Shown here in pieces: positions 54,225 to 61,385 of a DNA stretch of 64,000 bases. Position numbers and translations under genes: made by a program. The number at the start of each line of letters is the position of its first letter. The stretch's first letter is position 1. The notes beneath the pieces were generated by a model. It was not told where the DNA came from. It searched no databases and worked only from the letters and a program-made list of their open reading frames with translations. The DNA comes from Eleftheria terrae (GTDB lineage Bacteria > Pseudomonadota > Gammaproteobacteria > Burkholderiales > Burkholderiaceae_C): contig NZ_CP106951.1 of assembly GCF_030419005.1 (NCBI RefSeq), positions 1,302,001 to 1,366,000 of the forward strand, in the 5' to 3' direction.

Positions 54225-54842
54225 TCATCCTGGCGGGCGGGCTGTCGCCTCGCTGAGCCCGCGTGCCACGCGCCGGCAGACCGTCCAGGCCGTCAGTGCC
54301 GCCACCAGCGGCAGGATGGCTCCGGCCCAGGGCGGCAGCGGGTGGGCGACGGCCATGGCGAGGGCCAGCGCCCCGAAGACGAAGGCCCGGTCGCTCTTGC
54401 CCATCGGGCCGTCATAGCGGCGCGAGGCCCCCAGCGTCTGGCCCAGCACGCCCGCCATCTCGCTCAGTGCGGCAAGCAAGGCGATGGTGGCGATCCAGAA
54501 GCCGTCGAATGGCGCATAGGCGGCCAGGGGCAGGTAGAGCGCGGCATCCGAGAGCACGTCGGTCAACTCGTTCAGGTAGGCGCCCAGGCGTGACTGCTGG
54601 CCGTGCTCGCGGGCCAGCATGCCGTCGACCGCATTGAGCGCCATGCGCAGGAAGAGCCACAACGGCAGCAGCGCCAGCCAGGCCGGCGCGGGCCGCACCA
54701 CATAAAGCGCCAGGCCCAAGGCCACCGAGGCGGCGCATGCCGCCAGCGTCACCTGGTTGGCCGTCACGCCCCGGCGGGCCAGCCCGGCCACCGCCGGCCG
54801 CAGCAGGGCCTGGAAACGCGGCTTGAGTTGATAGATGGACAC
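54225..54842 (-). CDS. ynbA: CDP-alcohol phosphatidyltransferase (YnbA-like)
   Basis: A 205-residue membrane enzyme with about six helices. The CDP-alcohol motif reads N-x2-D-G-x2-A-R-x8-G-x3-N-x3-D-x3-D; the first and a middle Asp are replaced by Asn relative to the canonical D-x2-D-G-x2-A-R-x8-G-x3-D-x3-D. It transfers a phosphatidyl group from CDP-DAG to an alcohol head group. GTG 54842 is preferred because AGGAG lies 4 nt upstream; the frame continues further up. First gene of the ynb-like group. Confidence 0.85.
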   Translation of the reverse strand: MSIYQLKPRFQALLRPAVAGLARRGVTANQVTLAACAASVALGLALYVVRPAPAWLALLPLWLFLRMALNAVDGMLAREHGQQSRLGAYLNELTDVLSDAALYLPLAAYAPFDGFWIATIALLAALSEMAGVLGQTLGASRRYDGPMGKSDRAFVFGALALAMAVAHPLPPWAGAILPLVAALTAWTVCRRVARGLSEATARPPG

Positions 54843-54914
54843 ACGACTCCTGACGCCGACGGGCTTAGGGACCGGGGCACGGCACCAGCGCCGCACCACC
54901 TGCCCCTTCTTGCC

Positions 54915-55901
54915 TCACTCGGCAGCGGCCTTGCGCTTGAAGAGCTTCGCAACGCCGGCGATCAGCCCGGCGCCTGCCAGCAGCGCGACCTTGGCGAACT
55001 TGGCGAGGAAGGCACCGATCACCGCGAACAGGCCAAGCTTCTTGGCCGCGCCACCGGCAATGAGGGCGGCCAGGCCGTAGGACGCCACCTTGTCGGTGGA
55101 GGCGTCGAAGTCGGCGTAGCGCTTGCCGGCGTTGTACTCGAGCGCGCTCAGCAGGGTGGCGGCATGCACCTTGTCCTGGCCGATGTCCTTCAGCTCGGTG
55201 ATCAGGTTGAGCGAGACATAGCCTTCGCGGCCGAGCGCATAGGTGTTGTAGTTGATGCTCTGCGTGCCGTCCGCCGGTGCGCCCTTGTCACGCACCGACA
55301 GGGCCCACACCAGGCGGTGGTTGCTGCTGTCGTAGGTGGGCTTCTCCACCCAGGGGCCGATCTCCAGCTCCTGGAAGCCGCGGGACTTGCGGTCTTCGTT
55401 GCCGGCTTCGGTGCCGTCCTTCAGGCTGGTGTACAGCTCGTCGATGTCCCAGTCGCGGGCATCGTCGTCCTTCACGTAGCCTGCCGGCTCGAACTCGGCC
55501 GCCACCATCCACTTCTCTTCACCGGCCGGGAACACCAGACCCACCATGCGGTTGTCGACCGTGTTGCCCATCGCGCGCATCAGGCGGTTGGCCTGGGTCT
55601 GGGGCACCCAGACATAGCCTTTCGGCAGGTGCAGCACCGCCTGGTCACGCACCTTGATATCGGCCGGGCCCACCGTCTGCGCAGCTTGTGCGGCCTGGCT
55701 GGCGGCGGCCAGCTCGGCATCGAGGCCGGCCTGCACCGAAGCGTTCGGTTCCGCCTCGCCGCTCCAGGCGGGCGCGGCGGGCAGCACGGCAGCCCCCAGG
55801 GTCAGCAGCGCGGCGGCGGCCACGCGGCGCATCAGCGGGGACAGGCGGTTCAGCAAGGCGGGGACCGCCAGGGCGGACGTGCAGGCGGTGGAAGACACCA
55901 T
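54915..55901 (-). CDS. DUF2167 family membrane-anchored protein
   Basis: A 328-residue protein with an N-terminal signal peptide (hydrophobic stretch, then P-A-W-S-G) and a C-terminal membrane helix pair around residues 280-318, ending in a basic tail. The middle has L-P-K-G-Y-V-W-V-P and Y-V-K-D-D-D-A-R-D-W-D-I, typical of DUF2167. Function unknown. GAGG lies about 6 nt before ATG 55901. A 72-bp gap separates it from the ynbA-like gene downstream, so it may or may not share its transcript. Confidence 0.82.
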   Translation of the reverse strand: MVSSTACTSALAVPALLNRLSPLMRRVAAAALLTLGAAVLPAAPAWSGEAEPNASVQAGLDAELAAASQAAQAAQTVGPADIKVRDQAVLHLPKGYVWVPQTQANRLMRAMGNTVDNRMVGLVFPAGEEKWMVAAEFEPAGYVKDDDARDWDIDELYTSLKDGTEAGNEDRKSRGFQELEIGPWVEKPTYDSSNHRLVWALSVRDKGAPADGTQSINYNTYALGREGYVSLNLITELKDIGQDKVHAATLLSALEYNAGKRYADFDASTDKVASYGLAALIAGGAAKKLGLFAVIGAFLAKFAKVALLAGAGLIAGVAKLFKRKAAAE

Positions 55902-55978
55902 GGGTTCCTCAGGATCAGCAGCTTGTTTGTTGTGTGAGGAACGCCGTGTCGGCCGCTTCCCCTCCGAGCCGAAATGGT

Positions 55979-55996
55979 AGCGAGACGTTTCTCGCT
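55979..55996. other. Perfect inverted repeat upstream of DUF2167 gene
   Basis: AGCGAGA-CGTT-TCTCGCT: a 7-bp stem with a 4-nt loop, about 80 bp upstream of the start codon. Another 7-bp stem (CGATGGG/CCCATCG, 56047-56064) lies further up, after the NadR stop. Neither has a T-run. They may be an operator and a weak transcript end. Confidence 0.35.
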
Positions 55997-56184
55997 GCAC
56001 CACCCTTCGAACGGGGGAAGCGGGATCAGGCCAGCGGCCGGGATGACGATGGGTGCGCCCATCGGGCTCGGTCGAGCGCGCGCCGCCCGCGGCGGTGAGC
56101 GGGCCAGATCGAGCGCCAGCGCCAAGGGCAGGTGGCGGGCGAGCCCCGCCCTCGCCCGCCACCGGCTCACCACATCGCAAGCGC

Positions 56185-57240
56185 TCAGCCTCCCTCGCTT
56201 GGCAGGCCCTCGGGCAAGTAGGCGGAGAGGCGGTCGAGCCGCTGCTGCAGCGAGCCCTGTGCCAGCACGAACGGCCAGCCGCGTTCCTGCAGAGCCTGCA
56301 GATACCAGTCGTGCTGCCGCGCGCGGAAGCCGGCATCGCGGCGGGTACCGTCCTGCACGAAGTCGAAGTCGGGAGCGCACAGCACCAACAGGGCATAGCG
56401 GCGCCCCGCGCGCGCCAACACCTCGGGATGCACCCGGCCGAACATCGCCAGGCTGTAGAAGCAGGTGGTGAGCACCGAGGTGTCGCAGAACAGGTGACGG
56501 CGGGCCGTGCGCAGTGCCGCATCCTCACGCGCCTGTTGCTCGCGGGCAATGTGCAACATGTCGCCTTCTTGCAGGCGGCCAGCCCGCTGCTCCCACAGCT
56601 CTCGCCCGTATTCGGGGACCCAGGTGGTGCGGTGGCGTGCCGCGAGCGCCGCGGCCAGGGTGGTCTTGCCGCTCGACTCGCCGCCCAGCAGGCAGACCCG
56701 CTGTACCAGCGACGCCCGCACCGGCCATGCGAGGTGCCGGTCCCAGTCCGCCGGACTGGCGCGCAGCCGGCTGGCGCTCACCGGCACCGTGCGGCGTTGC
56801 GGGTCGAACAACACGCCGTCCACCGGATGCCCCAGGCGATGCGACAGACGCGCTGCGCAGGGCGCCACATAGGCCTCGCTGCCGAACATGGCGTCCGGCA
56901 GGCGCTGCAACAGCTCGGCCAGCAGCCAGCCGAGGAAGTCCTGGTGCGTGGCATCGTCCGCATCGTTGGGCGGCAGGCCGCGCGGCGGCAGCCGGCGTTC
57001 GGCACAGCGCTGGGCGATGGCGCTGTCATCCAGCACCACGCAGTCGTGCGCTGGAAATCGCTCGGCCAGCCAGCGGCGGCGCGCCTCGACGCCACAACCC
57101 AGGAACTCCGGCCGGCTGTAGCTCAGCACCAGCAGCTGTTCGCAGCGGGCAGCGGCGAAAGCCACCAGCGCCTCGTGCCCGGCGTGCAGCGGTGCGAACT
57201 TGCCCACCACCAGGCCCAGCCGGTAGCGTCGCTGCGTCAT
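56185..57240 (-). CDS. nadR: NadR: NMN adenylyltransferase/ribosylnicotinamide kinase
   Basis: A 351-residue bifunctional NAD-salvage enzyme without the HTH regulator domain of enterobacterial NadR. Residues 1-~175 are a nucleotidyltransferase: G-K-F-A-P-L-H-A-G-H is the (H/T)xGH site, and S-A-S-R-L-R the second. Residues ~185-351 are a P-loop kinase: L-L-G-G-E-S-S-G-K-T-T and P-E-Y-G-R-E. It converts imported nicotinamide riboside to NMN and NAD. Its ATG lies in the stop of pnuC (57237-57240). Confidence 0.93.
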   Translation of the reverse strand: MTQRRYRLGLVVGKFAPLHAGHEALVAFAAARCEQLLVLSYSRPEFLGCGVEARRRWLAERFPAHDCVVLDDSAIAQRCAERRLPPRGLPPNDADDATHQDFLGWLLAELLQRLPDAMFGSEAYVAPCAARLSHRLGHPVDGVLFDPQRRTVPVSASRLRASPADWDRHLAWPVRASLVQRVCLLGGESSGKTTLAAALAARHRTTWVPEYGRELWEQRAGRLQEGDMLHIAREQQAREDAALRTARRHLFCDTSVLTTCFYSLAMFGRVHPEVLARAGRRYALLVLCAPDFDFVQDGTRRDAGFRARQHDWYLQALQERGWPFVLAQGSLQQRLDRLSAYLPEGLPSEGG

Positions 57241-57806
57241 CGGCCCGCTCCTGCCGCCTGCCACTGGGCCCGCCAGCGCCACCAGCCGACCCAGGCATTG
57301 AGCCAGTAGCACGCATACAGCGCCGCGGTCAGGTGCAGCTCGCGGGAGGCGAACAGCGGTACCGCCAGGGTGTTCACCGCCAGCCACACCGGCCAGGTCT
57401 CGAGCCGCCGCTGCATCAACAGCAGCTGCGCGACCACACTCAGGGCGAGCACGGCCGAATCGAGGTAAGGCGCATAGGCATCGGTGAGCCGGTGCAGCAG
57501 CGTGCCGTAGCCCGCCGTGACGGCGATGGCCGCCAGTGCCATCGCCAGCACCTGCCAGGGCGGCACGCGCGACACCGGGGGCTGCCCGGCTTGCTCGCCG
57601 CGCCGCCAGCGCCACCAGCCGAGCACGCTGGTGCCGATGAAGAACACCTGCAGGCTCAGGTCGGCATACAGCTTGGCCTGCAGGAACACAGCGGCGAACA
57701 GCACGCAACCGATGATGCCGGGCCACCAGGTGTGCAGGCTGTTGCGCGCCGCCAATGCAATGGACAGCGTGGTGGCGAGATTGGCCGCGACTTCGAGCGC
57801 CGTCAT
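57237..57806 (-). CDS. pnuC: PnuC: nicotinamide riboside transporter
   Basis: A 189-residue membrane protein with about seven helices. S-L-Q-V-F-F-I-G-T-S-V-L-G-W-W-R-W (~50-66) and W-L-A-V-N-T-L-A are hallmark PnuC stretches that line the riboside site. It takes up nicotinamide riboside, which is trapped by the kinase of the coupled nadR gene. It starts inside the stop of the PaaK-like gene (57803-57806), so all three are translationally linked. Confidence 0.93.
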   Translation of the reverse strand: MTALEVAANLATTLSIALAARNSLHTWWPGIIGCVLFAAVFLQAKLYADLSLQVFFIGTSVLGWWRWRRGEQAGQPPVSRVPPWQVLAMALAAIAVTAGYGTLLHRLTDAYAPYLDSAVLALSVVAQLLLMQRRLETWPVWLAVNTLAVPLFASRELHLTAALYACYWLNAWVGWWRWRAQWQAAGAGR

Positions 57807-59185
57807 GCCAGATCGCTCGTGTATTGCCGCACTTTGTCGTCGGCGTGCAGCGGCTCCAGCTGCAGCGGCAGTGGCCCCAGCAGCTGCCCGAGGCGGGCAC
57901 GCAAGGCGGGCGCCAGGCCGTCCAGCGGCAGCAGGCTGTCGACCGCCAGCCGCAGCATGCCGTCGGCGTGCTGGTGCAGGGCGTATCGGGTCAAGGCCAA
58001 GTCCTGCAGGGCATGGGTGACCTCGATGTTGTTGAGCCACTGTCCGTCCGCCGTGCGAAAGCGGACCGGGGCCCGGCCCTGCAGGCCGCGCAGCACCCAG
58101 GTGCCGCAGGCGGCCCGCTCGAGGCGGCCATGGTCGCCGGTGCGGTAGCGCAGCAGGGGCAGGTAGGGGTTGAAGCCGCCGGTCACCGTGATTTCGCCCG
58201 GCTCGCCCAGCGGCAAGGTGCGGCCCTGGGCATCCAGGATCTCCACATGCAGCCGGGGCTGCAGCAGTGCAAAGCCGTCCAGTGCCGGATCGAAGACAGC
58301 GATGGGGCCGACCTCGTTCATCGAATACAGGTCGAGCACCGGGCAGGCGAAGCGCTCAGCCAGCCGGTTGCGCAACGCCGGCGACAGCGCCATCGAGGTC
58401 GACAGCAGCGCCCGCGGCCGATGCTGCAGCGGCAGCCGCATCAACTCCACGAGCGAGACCGGGTCGCCCGAAATCAGCTCGGGCGCCAATGCGTCGAGAT
58501 AGGCCGCGCGGTCCGACGCGCGCGACCATTCGCCGGGATGCAGGTTGATCTTGGCCAGCCCGCAGTCGCCCTGCAGCGGGTTGACCGAGACGTAGGTGAA
58601 GCAGCGCCGCTGGTAGCCGGCCAGCACGATGCCCACCTGCCCCGTGCCAGCGCGCAGCTCGAGGCCAAAGCGCGCCAGCGCACGCCGGTGGTAGGCCAGG
58701 TACTCGGCAGCCACCCGCGGGTGCGAGGGCACGCGCAGCGGGTGTCCGGTGGTGCCGCTGGTGCTGAAGCACAGCACGCGCCCGAGGGGCAGCCCGGGCG
58801 GCACGAAGTCGTCGATGCGGGCGCTCAGGTCGGCACGTGTCACCGGCTCGATGTCCTGCAGCCTTGCCGGGCAGGCACCGCGCCCCTGCCAATGGGGCAC
58901 CGTGCGCCAGGTCCGCCGGACGAAGCGGGCCACCCAGGCCGCCGGCTCGCCCTGCGGGCCGATGACCACCTGGCCGTGGCGCACCCGCCAGCTGCGCCAG
59001 CGCACCTGCCACTGGGCCATGCTGTCGAGCCGATGGCCGCTGTAGTTGCGGAACTGCGGTGCGCTCGGGTGGCTGCGCAGCCAGGCGAGCATTTCGCGGC
59101 CGCGGGCCGACAGCCGGGGAAAGCGCCGCGGGTCGAACAGCTCGCGACGCACGTCGGCCGGCAGCAAGGCCATGGCGCTACCCAT
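57803..59185 (-). CDS. PaaK/CapK-like AMP-forming ligase, specificity unknown
   Basis: A 460-residue adenylate-forming enzyme. C-F-S-T-S-G-T-T-G-H-P is the P-loop (A3-type) motif (~residue 147). Y-S-M-N-E-V-G-P-I-A (~295) fits the A5 region; Y-R-T-G-D-H-G (~365) fits A7. The C-terminal domain is the short phenylacetate-CoA-ligase kind. Its ATG overlaps the stop of the small membrane gene (TGATG). The substrate is unknown. In CapK-type contexts such enzymes act in capsule modification; here coupling to pnuC/nadR is unusual. Confidence 0.82.
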   Translation of the reverse strand: MGSAMALLPADVRRELFDPRRFPRLSARGREMLAWLRSHPSAPQFRNYSGHRLDSMAQWQVRWRSWRVRHGQVVIGPQGEPAAWVARFVRRTWRTVPHWQGRGACPARLQDIEPVTRADLSARIDDFVPPGLPLGRVLCFSTSGTTGHPLRVPSHPRVAAEYLAYHRRALARFGLELRAGTGQVGIVLAGYQRRCFTYVSVNPLQGDCGLAKINLHPGEWSRASDRAAYLDALAPELISGDPVSLVELMRLPLQHRPRALLSTSMALSPALRNRLAERFACPVLDLYSMNEVGPIAVFDPALDGFALLQPRLHVEILDAQGRTLPLGEPGEITVTGGFNPYLPLLRYRTGDHGRLERAACGTWVLRGLQGRAPVRFRTADGQWLNNIEVTHALQDLALTRYALHQHADGMLRLAVDSLLPLDGLAPALRARLGQLLGPLPLQLEPLHADDKVRQYTSDLA

Positions 59186-59799
59186 CAGTCGCGGGTGTAT
59201 TTGTCGGCCGCTTCCTGGGCCTCGTCGCTGGCGAGGCGGTCGCTGACCGGGCGCGTGCCGTCCGCGGGCCGCGGCGAGACGGACGTCGCCTGCGGTGACG
59301 ATGGCACGGTCGACGACGACCGCGGTGCTGCCGCGCCGGGCGGACGCGGTGTGATCCAGTGCCTCACGCTGGCCACAGTCACCAGCGGATAGGCGAGCAG
59401 CAGCAACAGGCCCTGCAGCACCCGGGGGTCGAACCACCGTCCCAGCAGCAGGGCGAGCGACCCCATGACCGCCACCACCCAGGCGGCGGCCAGCAGCAGC
59501 GCCGCCCCCCGGCCAAGCGCCGCCGACGTGGGTGGCAGCAGCCAGGGCAGCACCAGCGCAGCCAGCGGCCACAGCGCCGTTGGCAGGCCCGACGACCGCA
59601 GGGCCAGCCGCGCGATGTGCAGGCCGATGGCAGCCAGTGCGAGCAGGAAAGCCGCCGCACCGAGCCGGCGCCAGGCGCGTGGCAGGTCCTCGCGCACGGC
59701 GGCGCTGGCGGCAAGCAGGGCCGGCAGCGGCAATGCAAGCCAGACCACCAGGGACCGCGGCTCGGCCACGCCGGACAACACGTCGAGCAGTGGATGCAT
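59185..59799 (-). CDS. Small integral membrane protein, unknown function
   Basis: A 204-residue protein with about five membrane helices in the first 145 residues and a cytoplasmic Ser/Pro-rich tail (~150-204) ending A-A-D-K-Y-T-R-D. No family is recognised. It is separated by 25 bp from the YfaP-like gene and overlaps the ligase start by 1 bp. From its position it may be the membrane partner of the ligase. Confidence 0.7.
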   Translation of the reverse strand: MHPLLDVLSGVAEPRSLVVWLALPLPALLAASAAVREDLPRAWRRLGAAAFLLALAAIGLHIARLALRSSGLPTALWPLAALVLPWLLPPTSAALGRGAALLLAAAWVVAVMGSLALLLGRWFDPRVLQGLLLLLAYPLVTVASVRHWITPRPPGAAAPRSSSTVPSSPQATSVSPRPADGTRPVSDRLASDEAQEAADKYTRD

Positions 59800-59824
59800 G
59801 GCCGGCCCCCCTTGCCTCAGCCCG

Positions 59825-60649
59825 TCACCAGGCGACCGACTTGACCCAGGTCAGGTCGCCGATGCGCCGCAGGGGCACCACCACCGTCTCGCGCTTCTCG
59901 CGGGCGGTGTTCTCGTGGCTCACCAGCGTCAGCCGCACGGTGATGACCGGGCGCTGGCGCGTCGTCTCGTCGAAGTGGTAGCCGGCGTCGCCGAAGTTGC
60001 CCCAGTAGTTCACATAGAAATGGTAGGTGCCCTTCACCGGCGCGGCGAGCGAGAACATCTCGGGGCCGGCACCATCGACACTGTCCACATCCAGCCCGCC
60101 ACCGCCCTGCAGCACCGGCGAGCCCCAGTAGGCGTGCTGGCCATCGGGCGTGACGACGTGCAGGTCGACCTCGGCCTGCTTGTCGTCCCAGCTGGCGATC
60201 AGCCGCATCGCAGCCCGGGGGCCGTTGCCCCGCGTCTCATAGAACTGCACCCGGCGCGTGGGCCGCCCGTCCGGGCTGCGCACCTCGATGGAGTTGGAAC
60301 CGGCGCCGAAGGCATAGGGACGCACGAACTCGCCGTCCTTGCCGGTGTAGAGCGGCATGGGGTTGCCGTTGACCACCAGGGTGTGCGGCCGCCGCTCGCC
60401 CTGCATGGCCTGCAGCCGGCCGCGGATCAGCGTGCGGCCCTTCTGGGCACCGCGGTCGATCAGGTTGTAGGGATAGGCCACCTGGGGGCGGTCCTCGTCG
60501 TCCAGCAGGCCGGCGTCGCGCCAGCCGCCGCGCGGGCCGTCCAGCTGCACCTCGCCCGCCTGGCTGGCCGCCCCACCGCCCAGGGCCAGCAGGAAGGCCA
60601 GCACGGCCTGCCACCGCGGCCGTTCAGAGCACACTGAAGCTCGCCACAT
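59825..60649 (-). CDS. yfaP: DUF2135/YfaP-like secreted protein, second copy
   Basis: A 274-residue protein with a signal peptide (core V-L-A-F-L-L-A-L). It contains the family's D-G-P-R-G-G-W-R opening, L-V-V-N-G-N-P-M-P-L, and the W-D-D...E-V-D-L-H-V-V-T-P-D-G-Q-H-A-Y core, then Y-H-F-Y-V-N-Y-W-G. Its start overlaps the end of the first copy by 26 bp; GTG 60634 is an alternative start. In E. coli yfaP lies beside yfaQ and yfaS, as here. Biochemical function unknown. Confidence 0.85.
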   Translation of the reverse strand: MWRASVCSERPRWQAVLAFLLALGGGAASQAGEVQLDGPRGGWRDAGLLDDEDRPQVAYPYNLIDRGAQKGRTLIRGRLQAMQGERRPHTLVVNGNPMPLYTGKDGEFVRPYAFGAGSNSIEVRSPDGRPTRRVQFYETRGNGPRAAMRLIASWDDKQAEVDLHVVTPDGQHAYWGSPVLQGGGGLDVDSVDGAGPEMFSLAAPVKGTYHFYVNYWGNFGDAGYHFDETTRQRPVITVRLTLVSHENTAREKRETVVVPLRRIGDLTWVKSVAW

Positions 60650-61385
60650 GGAGAAGGTCCCCGGTGCCGCGCAGCGGCACCCGGTACACGCGCTGGGTCT
60701 CGCTGGGCGTGCCCTCGCCGGTGATGACCGCCACCTGGGCGGTGCTGGTGACCCGGCCGTCGCCACCGCTGCCGTAGTAGTTGACGTAGACGTGCCAGAT
60801 GCCGCGCTGAGGCCGGGGCGAGGCGAAGATCTCAGGCCCGTAGCCGGTCGTCACGTCCACGTCCAGCGCGGCACCGCCGGCAATCACGCGCTGGCCATAC
60901 CAGGCGTGCTGGCCGTCCGGCGTGATCACATGCAGGTCCAGGTCGGTGCCCGGCGTGTCCCAGCTCAGCAGCACCCGCAGCCGGGGCCGCGCGCCGGAAC
61001 CGCCGTCGATGAACTGCAGGCGGCGGCGCCCTTCGGCAGAGCGCACCTCGACACTGTTGGAGCCGGCACTGAAGGCATAGGGACGGCCGAAGCGGCCGGA
61101 TTCGTCGGTCTCCAGCGGCATCGACACGCCATTGACGACCAGGGTCGCCGGGCCGTCCGCCTTGCGCTGTCCGGCGATGCGGCCCCGGATCTGGGCCGCC
61201 GACGACACGTCGGCCCGCAGTTGCACCTGCGAGGCCGGGTAGTGCACCTCCTGCACGAATTCGTTCTCGCGGTCACCGCTGGTGGCCCGCCAGCCGCCAC
61301 GCGGCAGCTCAACGGCCACCTGGGCCTGGGCGGCGAGTGCCGCGCCCATCGCGGCCAGCAGCACCGCCTTGCAAAGTAGCTTCAT
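60624..61385 (-). CDS. yfaP: DUF2135/YfaP-like secreted protein, first copy
   Basis: A 253-residue protein with a clear signal peptide (M-K-L-L-C-K-A-V-L-L...A-Q-A-Q). It shares with its neighbour P-R-G-G-W-R, L-V-V-N-G-V-S-M-P-L, S-W-D-T...D-L-D-L-H-V-I-T-P-D-G-Q-H and Y-V-N-Y-Y-G. The D-x-D-L-H-V stretch could be a metal or ligand loop, but no role is known. It begins directly after the DUF2300 stop with no spacer. Confidence 0.85.
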   Translation of the reverse strand: MKLLCKAVLLAAMGAALAAQAQVAVELPRGGWRATSGDRENEFVQEVHYPASQVQLRADVSSAAQIRGRIAGQRKADGPATLVVNGVSMPLETDESGRFGRPYAFSAGSNSVEVRSAEGRRRLQFIDGGSGARPRLRVLLSWDTPGTDLDLHVITPDGQHAWYGQRVIAGGAALDVDVTTGYGPEIFASPRPQRGIWHVYVNYYGSGGDGRVTSTAQVAVITGEGTPSETQRVYRVPLRGTGDLLHVASFSVL

